From: Collinsella sp.
Lineage (GTDB): Bacteria > Actinomycetota > Coriobacteriia > Coriobacteriales > Coriobacteriaceae
Assembly: GCA_019414265.1 (NCBI GenBank)
Contig: DXMJ01000018.1
Coordinates: 1 to 38,083 of the forward strand
Length of the DNA stretch: 38,083 nt
Direction: 5' to 3'
Position numbers and translations under genes: made by a program. Positions 8,421-15,929 of the stretch are shown here, one piece after another; positions within the stretch are counted from its first letter, which is position 1; each line of letters starts with the position of its first letter. Under the pieces are notes generated by a model, which ran no database searches, was not told where the DNA came from, and saw only the letters and a program-made list of their open reading frames with translations.

Positions 8421-8453
8421 GGGGCGGACAGGCAATCTGTTCGCCCCTATTTT
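8421..8453 (+). terminator. Hairpin plus U-tract just before glmM
   Basis: GGGGCGGACAG (8421-8431) pairs with CTGTTCGCCCC (8437-8447): 11 bp with one G-U and a 5-nt loop. TATTTTG follows. It is the likely terminator of the DUF4012 gene. The glmM Shine-Dalgarno (AAGGAG, 8456-8461) follows almost at once, leaving no room for a promoter after the hairpin. It may therefore act as an attenuator for glmM. Confidence 0.75.
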
Positions 8454-8466
8454 GTAAGGAGAGCGC

Positions 8467-9798
8467 ATGAAGTACTTTGGCACCGACGGCTTTCGCGGTG
8501 AGGCTAACGTTGGGCTGACGGTAGAGCACGCTTATAAGATTGGCCGTTTTGTGGGCTGGTATTACGGCGCCAACCGCGAGCGCAAGGCGCGCGTCATCGT
8601 GGGTAAGGACACGCGTCGCTCGAGTTATATGTTCGAGGCGGCGCTGGTGAGTGGCCTGGTCGCGAGCGGTGCGGACGCCTATATGCTGCACGTGATCCCC
8701 ACACCGGGTGTAGCGCATCAGACCGTGGAAGGCTGCTTCGATTGCGGCATCATGATCAGCGCGAGCCACAACCCGTTTTGCGATAACGGCATTAAGCTCG
8801 TCAATAGCGACGGTTTTAAGATGGACGAGGACGTACTGGAGCTCATCGAGGACTACGTCGATGGCAAGAGCGAGGTGCCGCTGGCCACGGGCAACCACAT
8901 CGGCGCCACGGTGGACTACATGCAGGGCCGCAACCGCTACATTGCCTCGCTCATCGCCAGCGCGAACTTTTCGCTGCAGGGCGTCAAGATCGGCATCGAC
9001 TGCGCCAACGGCTCGGCGTCCTCGGTGGCCAAGCCGGTGTTCGACGCGCTGGGCGCCGACGTGCGCGTGATCAATGCCGCGCCTGATGGTTTTAACATCA
9101 ACGTCGACTGCGGCTCCACGCATATGGAGCGTCTGCAGCGCCACGTGGTGGAGCAGGGCTTGGACGTGGGCTTTGCCTATGACGGCGATGCCGACCGCTG
9201 CCTGGCCGTGGACGAGCGCGGCCGCGTGGTCGATGGCGACCAGATCCTGTACGTGTGCGGCGTGTACCTGAACAAGCACGGTCGCCTTTCGGGCGGTACC
9301 GTGGTTCCGACGATTGCCAGCAACTTTGGCCTGATCAAGTCGTTGGAGCTTGCCGGCCTAAGTGCCGTGACCAGCGGTGTGGGCGACCGCCACGTGTATG
9401 CCAAGATGCGCGAGGGCGGTTACAGCCTGGGCGGCGAGCAGACGGGCCATACGATCTTTGGCGATATCGAGCGCACGGGCGACGGCATTATGACCTCGCT
9501 GCGCGTGATGGAAGTGATCCGCGCCGAGCGCGAGACGCTCTCGCAGCTCACGGCTCCGTGCAAGCTGCTACCGCAGGCGCAGGTGGCCGTGCGCGTGGCG
9601 GACAAGGACGCCGCGCTCGAGAACATGGGCGTGCAGAACGCCATCGCCGAGGCCGAGGCTGCGCTGGCAGGCGAGGGCCGCGTGCTCGTACGCAAGAGCG
9701 GAACCGAGTCGGTTATCCGCGTGCTGGCCGAGGCGCCCGACCAAGCATCCGCCGATGCCGCCATGAAGCGCATCGCCAACGCACTCGAGGCTCTGTAG
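8467..9798 (+). CDS. glmM: Phosphoglucosamine mutase
   Basis: Converts glucosamine-6-phosphate to glucosamine-1-phosphate, the step leading to UDP-GlcNAc for cell-wall synthesis; cytoplasmic. 443 residues, normal for GlmM. The alpha-D-phosphohexomutase motifs are all present: the phosphoserine loop ISASHNP with Ser100, the Mg-binding loop DGDADRCL, the sugar-specificity loop GEQTGH, and the C-terminal phosphate-binding loop RKSGTESVIRV. The N-terminus KYFGTDGFRG is also typical. The start is supported by AAGGAG 5 nt upstream. It lies behind a terminator-like hairpin, so expression depends on read-through or on a promoter inside or just before that element. Confidence 0.96.
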   Translation: MKYFGTDGFRGEANVGLTVEHAYKIGRFVGWYYGANRERKARVIVGKDTRRSSYMFEAALVSGLVASGADAYMLHVIPTPGVAHQTVEGCFDCGIMISASHNPFCDNGIKLVNSDGFKMDEDVLELIEDYVDGKSEVPLATGNHIGATVDYMQGRNRYIASLIASANFSLQGVKIGIDCANGSASSVAKPVFDALGADVRVINAAPDGFNINVDCGSTHMERLQRHVVEQGLDVGFAYDGDADRCLAVDERGRVVDGDQILYVCGVYLNKHGRLSGGTVVPTIASNFGLIKSLELAGLSAVTSGVGDRHVYAKMREGGYSLGGEQTGHTIFGDIERTGDGIMTSLRVMEVIRAERETLSQLTAPCKLLPQAQVAVRVADKDAALENMGVQNAIAEAEAALAGEGRVLVRKSGTESVIRVLAEAPDQASADAAMKRIANALEAL

Positions 9799-9825
9799 TT
9801 ACGCGGTTTTACCAAACCGCGTAAC
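9798..9825. terminator. Perfect hairpin after glmM
   Basis: GTTACGCGGTTT and AAACCGCGTAAC form a perfect 12-bp stem with loop TACC. It starts at the last base of the glmM stop codon. No T-run follows, so it may protect the mRNA end or assist the second hairpin downstream rather than terminate alone. Confidence 0.6.
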
Positions 9826-9873
9826 TGCTCGACGCTGCAAACGCCCCTAAGCGGCAATCTGACGTTCAATTTC

Positions 9874-9906
9874 AAGGGCGCGACCAGAAGGTCAGCGCCC
9901 TTTCAT
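9874..9906. terminator. Terminator between convergent glmM and carboxypeptidase genes
   Basis: AAGGGCGC-GACC pairs with GGTC-A-GCGCCCTT around a 4-nt loop, with T-rich sequence after it on the plus strand and A-rich sequence before it. It can serve glmM and, from the other side, the minus-strand M32 carboxypeptidase gene. Confidence 0.65.
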
Positions 9907-10003
9907 TTCACGTCACCTTGCTCGCTTAGGGTCGTTTTCGCTGACGTTGCCAAGACATTGGCGTCAACATAGTTGGCGTTGGCGATGGCGTGCTGGTCAA
10001 TCC

Positions 10004-11545
10004 TTACAGCTCGTACAGTGTGGTGAACTTGTCCTGCAGGTAGCTGCAGTAGTAGCGGGCGTCAAAGGCCATGCCGCAGGCGCCCTTGATGAGTCCCGGC
10101 GCGTCTTTGGCGCGGCCCCACTGCCAAATGTGCTCGCCCAGCCAGGCGCGGACGGGCGCCAGATCGCCGCTCGCGCAGGCACCGGTAAGGTCGACGCCGT
10201 CGCGGCACATGGCCGGCACAAACATGGCATCGTAGGCGCTACCCAGCGCATACGTGGGGAAGTAGCCAAACGAACCGCCGCTCCAATGCGTATCCTGCAG
10301 GCAGCCGTGCGTGTCGTCGGGAACGGGAATGCCCAGGTACTCGTCCATAAAGCGGTTCCAAAGCGCGGGGATGTCCTTGGCCGCAGCCTCGCCGGCAAAC
10401 AGCATACGCTCAATCTGGTAGCGCACCATAATATGCAGCGGATAGGTGAGCTCGTCGGCCTCGGTGCGGATCAACGACGGCTGCGCGATGTTCACGGCGC
10501 GGTAGAGCGTGTCTTCGTCGACGTCGCCGTAGACCTCGGGCGCGTGACGACGCAGCACCTCGAGCAGCGGGCCCATAAAGGCGCGGCTGCGACCCACGGT
10601 GTTCTCGAAAAAGCGGCTCTGGCTCTCGTGGATGCCCATGGAGGTGCCGCCCTCCAGGCAGGTGCGCGCGTAGGCGGGATTGACGCCCAGCTCGTACATG
10701 GTGTGCCCCGCCTCGTGGATGATGCTGTAGACGTTGGAGATGCAGTCGTCCTCGTAGATGTGCGTCGCGATGCGCGCATCACCCACGGCAAAGCCCTCGC
10801 TAAACGGATGCTCGGTAAAGGCAAGCGTGGTGTCGTCCAGGTCCAGGCCGACAAGCTTCATAAGGTCGAAGCTCATGGCGCGCTGGGCAGCCTCGGGCAC
10901 GTGGGCGTGCAAAAAGTCGGCAGCCGGCTGCTGGCCGCGCTCGCCGATGGCGTGCACGAGCGGCACGACCGTGGCCTTGACCTCGTCGCAAAACGCGTCG
11001 AAGCTCTTGGCGGAAAGGCCGCGCTCGTACTGGTCGAGCCAAACGTCGTATGGATCGCGCTTGGGGTCCATGAGCTCGGCCTGATGCTTAAGTTGGGCGA
11101 CGATTCTATCCACATAGGTCTCAAAGCTCGCCCAGTCGTTGGCAGCCTTGGCCTTGTGCCACACGGCGTCCGCCTCGCAGGTGAGCCTGGTCCAGGCCTC
11201 GGCTTCTTCGGTGGGGATGGCACTGGCCTCACGTTGATCGCGGCCGAGCACACGGATCTCGTCGAGCAGCTGAGGGTCGTCGATTTTGCCGCCGGCGACG
11301 GTCTCGCGCGCTAACGAGCGTACGAGCTCAACGGACTTCTCGCTGGTCAGCAGCTTGTGATGCTCGCCGGCAAGCGTGCCCATGGCGTCGGCACGCGCTG
11401 CTGCGCCGTTGGCAGGAGCAATCGTCGCTCCATCGAACTCGGCAATCTTGAGCAGGTACTCGCGAGTCCACAGCTTGCCTTCGAGCTTGCGGAGCTTCTT
11501 GATGCTCTTGCCCGCCTTGGCTTTCTTATCGAGTTTCTTTCCCAT
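10004..11545 (-). CDS. Carboxypeptidase, M32 family
   Basis: Zinc metallocarboxypeptidase (peptidase family M32, thermostable carboxypeptidase 1 type) that removes C-terminal residues from peptides; cytoplasmic. 513 residues, the usual family length. The active site HEAGH is at ~277-281 with its context IIHEAGHTMYELG, and the third ligand lies in the family motif MGIHESQSRFFEN at ~304-316. The start at 11545 (MGKKLDKKAKAGK) is chosen because AAGGAT precedes it and the frame extension to 11656 has no family similarity. The N-terminus is unusually Lys-rich. It converges with glmM. Confidence 0.93.
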   Translation of the reverse strand: MGKKLDKKAKAGKSIKKLRKLEGKLWTREYLLKIAEFDGATIAPANGAAARADAMGTLAGEHHKLLTSEKSVELVRSLARETVAGGKIDDPQLLDEIRVLGRDQREASAIPTEEAEAWTRLTCEADAVWHKAKAANDWASFETYVDRIVAQLKHQAELMDPKRDPYDVWLDQYERGLSAKSFDAFCDEVKATVVPLVHAIGERGQQPAADFLHAHVPEAAQRAMSFDLMKLVGLDLDDTTLAFTEHPFSEGFAVGDARIATHIYEDDCISNVYSIIHEAGHTMYELGVNPAYARTCLEGGTSMGIHESQSRFFENTVGRSRAFMGPLLEVLRRHAPEVYGDVDEDTLYRAVNIAQPSLIRTEADELTYPLHIMVRYQIERMLFAGEAAAKDIPALWNRFMDEYLGIPVPDDTHGCLQDTHWSGGSFGYFPTYALGSAYDAMFVPAMCRDGVDLTGACASGDLAPVRAWLGEHIWQWGRAKDAPGLIKGACGMAFDARYYCSYLQDKFTTLYEL

Positions 11546-11664
11546 ACCTATATCCTTGATCTCGCAGGTCGAGCGCCACGGGTGGGCGTGCGGCCAGTTT
11601 GCACAGCTACCCGCCTTGTACCCAGTGCGAACAAAACGGAACGCGGCGATGCACACGCAGAATG

Positions 11665-11673
11665 TGTTATCCT
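11665..11673 (+). promoter_or_regulatory. Extended -10 element of pheST
   Basis: TGTTATCCT fits the extended -10 form TGn-TATnnT. It lies ~20-40 bp before the T-box RNA. No TTGACA-like -35 is seen at the expected distance. Similar extended -10 elements precede the nickel importer (15828) and the phospholipase-like gene (18692). Confidence 0.45.
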
Positions 11674-11689
11674 ATAGCCCAATGCGTTG

Positions 11690-11970
11690 ACGGAGAGGGT
11701 TTTGCCCGCCGCGTCGCCGGCAAGAGAGGGAAGGTCATGGGCTGCGAGCCTTCCTGCGGTGACAAGGGCCAAGCGTTCACTCCCGAGCAGCGACCTCAAC
11801 GGGCACGCAGCCAGCGGCGGCGAAGCCCCAGTAGGGAAGCCGTGAGCCTCGCGACAAGGGGCACAGAGTGGGCGCGGCGGGCCAGACATCCGCCGGGTCA
11901 AACAAGGTGGTACCGCGGAATTCAACCGTCCTTGGGCAATGCACATGCCCGAGGACGGTTTTTTTATTAC
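11690..11970 (+). promoter_or_regulatory. T-box riboswitch (tRNA-Phe) of pheST
   Basis: A T-box leader that reads uncharged tRNA-Phe and lets transcription continue into pheST when phenylalanine is short. The T-box element AAGGTGGTACCGCGG is at 11904-11917, followed by the intrinsic terminator at 11924-11966. The likely specifier is TTC at 11776-11778, followed by A as is usual; it is flanked by TCCC, which pairs with GGGA near 11729 at the base of stem I. UGGU in the T-box matches a tRNA ending in A-CCA, and the tRNA-Phe at 37788 has A73 and anticodon GAA. A second TTC at ~11751 is a less likely specifier. Confidence 0.93.
11924..11966 (+). terminator. T-box-controlled terminator
   Basis: AACCGTCCT-T-GGGCA and TGCCC-G-AGGACGGTT form a long stem followed by TTTTTTT. 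Its 5' arm overlaps the region used by the antiterminator with the T-box, the normal switching arrangement. About 85 nt separate it from the pheS start. Confidence 0.92.
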
Positions 11971-12051
11971 CGAACCGGGCCGCGTTTTCACAACGCCAGA
12001 CGGTGGCAGCCGCCTCGGCAAACGGAGAGCGCGAGAGACGAAAGGGAAGAC

Positions 12052-13128
12052 ATGAGTCTGATTGATGATCTGGTCAAACTCGAGGAAGAGGCCAAGGAGC
12101 TCGTCGCAGGCGCCGACGACGCAGCCAAGCTCGAGGCTGCGCGCGTTGAGCTGCTCGGCCGCAAGGGCCGCATCACCGGCCTGATGCGCATGATGGGCAA
12201 GCTCGCCCCCGAGGATCGTCCCGTGATGGGCAAGCGCGCCAACGAGATGCGCCAGCTGATTGAGGGCATGCTCGACGAGCGCAACACCGAGATGAAGGCC
12301 GCCGCCCTCAAGCGCGCACTGGAGCACGACGCCGTCGACATCACGCTGCCGGGCATCCGTCCGCAGATCGGCCACCAGCACCTGATCAAGCAGATTATCG
12401 AGGAGGCCGAGGACATCTTCTGCGGCATCGGCTACACCGTCGAGTCCGGCCCCATGGTCGACACCTCCTACTACAACTTCACCGCGCTCAACGCCCCCAT
12501 GGATCACCCGAGCCGCTCGGCCCGCGATACCTTCTACGTGGTCGACAACAACCCCGGCAGCGTCGCGCACCCCGAGGCTCACGCCCACGGCGAGTCCGAC
12601 GTGCTGCTGCGCACCCAGACTTCGGGCGTGCAGATCCACACTATGGAGTCGCAGAAGCCGCCCATCTACATGATCTGCCCGGGCACCGTCTATCGTCCCG
12701 ACACGGCCGACGCCTGCCACCTGCCGCAGTTCAACCAGATCGAGGGCCTGGTCGTCGACGAGGGTATCACCTTTGGCGACCTCAAGGGCACGCTCGACTA
12801 CTTTGTTAAGTGCATGTTTGGCGAGGATCGCAAGACGCGTTACCGCCCGCACTTCTTCCCCTTCACCGAGCCCAGCTGTGAGGTGGACGTGAGCTGCCAC
12901 GTCTGCGGCGGCAAGGGCTGCAACTTCTGCAAGCACAGCGGTTGGATCGAGATCCTGGGCTGCGGCATGGTCGACCCCAACGTCCTGATCAACTGCGGCA
13001 TCGACCCCGAGAAGTACACCGGCTTCGCCTTTGGTATTGGCGCCGAGCGCGTCGCGGCCCTGCGCTACGACCTGCCGGACCTCAGAACGCTCATGACAGG
13101 TGATATGAGGTTCCTCAACCAATTTTAA
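12052..13128 (+). CDS. pheS: Phenylalanine--tRNA ligase alpha subunit
   Basis: Catalytic subunit of the alpha2-beta2 phenylalanyl-tRNA synthetase. 358 residues. Residues 1-~85 are the tRNA-binding coiled-coil arm. The class II aaRS core follows: TDACHLPQFNQIEGLVVD, motif 2 region RYRPHFFPFTEPSCEVD, and motif 3 GFAFGIGAERVAALRY. The short Cys-containing insertion CHVCGGKGCNFC is typical of bacterial PheS. ATG 12052 has AAAGGGAAG upstream. First gene of the T-box-controlled operon; pheT follows after an unusually long 180-bp gap containing a large inverted repeat. Confidence 0.97.
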   Translation: MSLIDDLVKLEEEAKELVAGADDAAKLEAARVELLGRKGRITGLMRMMGKLAPEDRPVMGKRANEMRQLIEGMLDERNTEMKAAALKRALEHDAVDITLPGIRPQIGHQHLIKQIIEEAEDIFCGIGYTVESGPMVDTSYYNFTALNAPMDHPSRSARDTFYVVDNNPGSVAHPEAHAHGESDVLLRTQTSGVQIHTMESQKPPIYMICPGTVYRPDTADACHLPQFNQIEGLVVDEGITFGDLKGTLDYFVKCMFGEDRKTRYRPHFFPFTEPSCEVDVSCHVCGGKGCNFCKHSGWIEILGCGMVDPNVLINCGIDPEKYTGFAFGIGAERVAALRYDLPDLRTLMTGDMRFLNQF

Positions 13129-13144
13129 TTTGACCTGTCCCGGC

Positions 13145-13243
13145 GGCTTCCCGAGCCACCGCACCTTGCCTTTCAATCGTCGGTTGCGTACCTAAGTACG
13201 CGGCCCTCCTCTTTCAAGGTAATCTGCGGCACCTCGGAAACCC
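13145..13243. repeat. Large imperfect inverted repeat between pheS and pheT
   Basis: Two arms of ~47 nt face each other. The tip is strong: GGTTGCGTAC (13182-13191) pairs with GTACGCGGCC (13196-13205), 10 bp including two G-U, around a CTAA loop. Further out, CCGCA/TGCGG, TTGCCTT/AAGGTAA and CCGAG/CTCGG also pair. There is no T-run after it, so it is not a standard terminator. It could be an mRNA-processing or stability element, or an interspersed palindrome. Confidence 0.65.
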
Positions 13244-13308
13244 GTCTCCGTAGCTGGAGTTTTCCGTCTGTTTATTGCAGGCGTTACAGATGAAAGGAGA
13301 CCAGTTAG

Positions 13309-15762
13309 ATGCGCGTTTCTTACGACTGGCTCAAGACCATGATCGATATTCCGGAGGATCCTAAGACCCTCTCGGACGAATATATCCGTACCGGCACCGA
13401 GGTCGAGGCGATCGACACCGTGGGCGAGTCCTTCGACCACGTGGTGACCGCCAAGGTGCTCACCAAGACCCCACACCCCGATAGTGACCACATGTATGTG
13501 TGCTCGGTCGACGTGGGCGACAAGAACCTCGACGCCGACGGCAACCCCGCCCCGCTGCAGATCGTCTGCGGCGCGCAGAACTTCGAGGCCGGCGACCACA
13601 TCGTCACGGCCATGATTGGCGCTGTCCTGCCCGGCGACGTCAAGATCAAGAAGAGCAAGCTTCGCGGCGTCGTGTCCATGGGCATGAACTGCTCCGCGCG
13701 CGAGCTCGGCCTGGGCGGCGACCACTCCGGCATCATGATCCTGCCCGAGGACACGCCCTGCGGCATGCCGTTTGCCGAGTACGTGGGCTCGAGCGATACC
13801 GTGCTCGACTGCGAGATCACGCCCAACCGCCCCGACTGCCTGTCCATGATCGGCATGGCCCGCGAGACCGGCGCCATCTTCGACCGCGATTTCCACGTTG
13901 AGCTGCCCGCCATCAAGGCCGAGACCGGCCGCGCGACCGACGACGAGCTTTCCGTCGAGATTGCCGACGAGGGCCTGTGCGACCGCTATGTCGCCCGCAT
14001 CGTGCGCAACGTGAAGGTTGGCCCGTCGCCCGACTGGATGGTCAAGCGCCTTAACGCCCTGGGCGTGCGCCCGCACAACAATATCGTCGACATCACCAAC
14101 TATGTGATGATGCTCACCGGTCAGCCGCTGCACGCCTTTGACCTGTCCACCTTTGCCGAGCGCGAGGGCCGTCGCCGCGTGGTGGTTCGCGCTGCCCAGC
14201 AGGATGAGAAGTTCACGACCCTCGATGGCGAGGAGCGCACGCTTGACGCTGGCATGGGCCTTATCACCGACGGTGAGCGTCCCGTGGCGCTGGCCGGCGT
14301 CATGGGCGGTATGGATTCCGAGATCGAGGACGACACCGTCGACGTGATGGTCGAGAGCGCCTGCTTCAACGCCGGTCGCACCTCGCACACCAGCCGCGAT
14401 CTGTCGCTGATCTCCGACGCCTCCATTCGCTTTGAGCGCCAGGTCGACGAGACCGGCTGCGTGGATGTTGCCGATGTTGCCTGCGCGCTCATCGAGGAGA
14501 TCGCAGGCGGCGAGGTCGCTCCCGGCTATGTCGACGTGTTCCCCGCGCCCAAGACCATCGACAGCATCAAGCTGCGCCTGGCCCGCGTGCACGCCATCTG
14601 TGGTGCTGACATCGAGCCCGACTTTATCGAGCGCTCGCTCACCCGCCTGGGCTGCACCGTCGAGCGCGACGGCGAGGACTTTATGGTCACTCCGCCGAGC
14701 TTCCGCCCCGACCTGCCGCGCGAGATCGATCTGATCGAGGAGGTCCTGCGTCTGTGGGGCATGGGCCGCGTGACGGCGACCATCCCGGCTGCCAAGAACC
14801 ACATCGGCGGCCTGACCCGCGAGCAGAAGCTCACCCGCAAGGTCGGCGAGATCCTGCGCGCCTGCGGCCTCAACGAGACCACGACTTTTGGCTTTGCCGC
14901 ACCGGGCGACCTGGAGAAGATCGGCATGTCCACCGAGGGCCGCGGTTGCCCCGTGGTGCTCATGAACCCGCTGGTAGCCGAGCAGACCGAGATGCGTCGT
15001 TCGCTGCTGCCGGGCCTGCTGCAGTCCGTTGCCTACAACGAGGCCCACGGCACGCCCAACGTGCACCTGTACGAGGTCGGCAGCCTGTTCCACGGTCGCG
15101 AGAGCGCCAGTCTGCCCAAGGAGACCAAGTCCGTCGCGGGCGTGCTTTCGGGCCAGTGGAGCGAGCAGTCCTGGAACATGAAGTACCGCAAGCTACGCTT
15201 CTTCTTTGGCAAGGGCATTGTCGAGGAGCTGCTCGCCCAGCTGCGCATCGAGAAGGTTCGCTTCCGTCCCGTCGAGGGCGAGGGCTACGCTTTCTTGCAG
15301 CCGGGCCGTGCCGCCGAGGTTCTGTCTGGCGGCACCGTGCTGGGCTGGGTCGGCGAGATCCACCCCGAGGCGCGCGAGGCGATGGGCATCGATGAGGTCG
15401 TCGTTGCCTTTGAGCTCGATCTGGACAAGCTGATCAAGGGCGCTCGCAATCAGGAGAACTACCGTGAGTTCTCTCAGTACCCTGCCGTTGAGCACGACCT
15501 TGCTATCGTGGTCGACAACGCTGTGACCTGCGAGGATCTTGAGCGCCGTATTACCAGCGCCGGCGGCAAACTGCTCGAGGGCGTGCGTCTGTTCGACGTC
15601 TACCGCGATCCCATCCGCATCGGAGCGGGCAAGAAGTCCATGGCCTTTGCGCTTACGTATCGCTCCGACGATCACACGCTCACCAGCGAAGAGGTCGAGA
15701 AGGCGCACCAGAAGATCGTCACCAAGGTGTGCAAGGGCGTAAACGGCGAGGTCCGCGGCTAG
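13309..15762 (+). CDS. pheT: Phenylalanine--tRNA ligase beta subunit
   Basis: Beta subunit of phenylalanyl-tRNA synthetase, carrying tRNA binding and editing. 817 residues, near the usual ~800. The N-terminus MRVSYDWLK is followed by the EMAP-like tRNA-binding domain (~40-150, including LPGDVKIKKSKLRGVVSMGM). Then come the B3/B4 editing region (~210-400, including HAFD, GGMDSEIED and FNAGRTSHTSRDL), the B5 domain (~405-480), the inactive synthetase-like core, and the C-terminal anticodon-binding FDX-ACB domain (~720-817, starting YREFSQYPAVEHDLAIVVD). AAAGGAGA precedes the ATG. Confidence 0.97.
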   Translation: MRVSYDWLKTMIDIPEDPKTLSDEYIRTGTEVEAIDTVGESFDHVVTAKVLTKTPHPDSDHMYVCSVDVGDKNLDADGNPAPLQIVCGAQNFEAGDHIVTAMIGAVLPGDVKIKKSKLRGVVSMGMNCSARELGLGGDHSGIMILPEDTPCGMPFAEYVGSSDTVLDCEITPNRPDCLSMIGMARETGAIFDRDFHVELPAIKAETGRATDDELSVEIADEGLCDRYVARIVRNVKVGPSPDWMVKRLNALGVRPHNNIVDITNYVMMLTGQPLHAFDLSTFAEREGRRRVVVRAAQQDEKFTTLDGEERTLDAGMGLITDGERPVALAGVMGGMDSEIEDDTVDVMVESACFNAGRTSHTSRDLSLISDASIRFERQVDETGCVDVADVACALIEEIAGGEVAPGYVDVFPAPKTIDSIKLRLARVHAICGADIEPDFIERSLTRLGCTVERDGEDFMVTPPSFRPDLPREIDLIEEVLRLWGMGRVTATIPAAKNHIGGLTREQKLTRKVGEILRACGLNETTTFGFAAPGDLEKIGMSTEGRGCPVVLMNPLVAEQTEMRRSLLPGLLQSVAYNEAHGTPNVHLYEVGSLFHGRESASLPKETKSVAGVLSGQWSEQSWNMKYRKLRFFFGKGIVEELLAQLRIEKVRFRPVEGEGYAFLQPGRAAEVLSGGTVLGWVGEIHPEAREAMGIDEVVVAFELDLDKLIKGARNQENYREFSQYPAVEHDLAIVVDNAVTCEDLERRITSAGGKLLEGVRLFDVYRDPIRIGAGKKSMAFALTYRSDDHTLTSEEVEKAHQKIVTKVCKGVNGEVRG

Positions 15763-15793
15763 GATCGCTTGCGTCTGTGACGAATGTATTGCA

Positions 15794-15830
15794 AAACGGC
15801 GCACTGCTTTGTTGGCAGTGCGCCGTTTGC
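15794..15830 (+). terminator. Terminator of pheST
   Basis: AAACGGCGCACTGC (15794-15807) and GCAGTGCGCCGTTT (15815-15828) form a perfect 14-bp stem around TTTGTTG. The T-run after it is short because the -10 element of the next operon begins at once. The loop bases TTGTTG may serve as the -35 of that promoter. Confidence 0.8.
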
Positions 15831-15836
15831 TATGAT
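15828..15836 (+). promoter_or_regulatory. Extended -10 promoter of the nickel importer operon
   Basis: TGCTATGAT is a good extended -10 (TGn-TATnnT). TTGTTG at 15809-15814, 16 bp upstream in the terminator loop of pheT, could be a weak -35. The predicted start of transcription (~15843) falls just before the palindrome at 15847. Confidence 0.65.
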
Positions 15837-15846
15837 AGCCGGCGGC

Positions 15847-15874
15847 GTGTTACGAACCTGGCAATACGTAACAC
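15847..15874 (+). promoter_or_regulatory. NikR-like operator
   Basis: GTGTTAC (15847-15853) and GTAACAC (15868-15874) are perfect inverted half-sites separated by 14 bp. One more base pair on the inner side, G/C, also matches. As I recall it, GTGTTAC-N13/14-GTAACAC is the NikR box predicted by comparative genomics for some bacteria. The site lies directly after the -10, where a bound repressor would block transcription. No nikR gene is in the window. Confidence 0.72.
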
Positions 15875-15929
15875 TGGCAAGGTGATTCAAACGGCGCTGC
15901 GATCGCGTGCCGACAACCGGGAGGCGTAT

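Noticed and set aside
6041..13176. Very long antisense reading frames opposite the DUF4012 gene, glmM, the M32 carboxypeptidase and pheS (313-740 codons)
   Set aside because: They arise from GC-rich third positions of the real genes. They have no ribosome-binding sites, show no domain similarity, and are rich in Arg, Ala and Val in shadow patterns.
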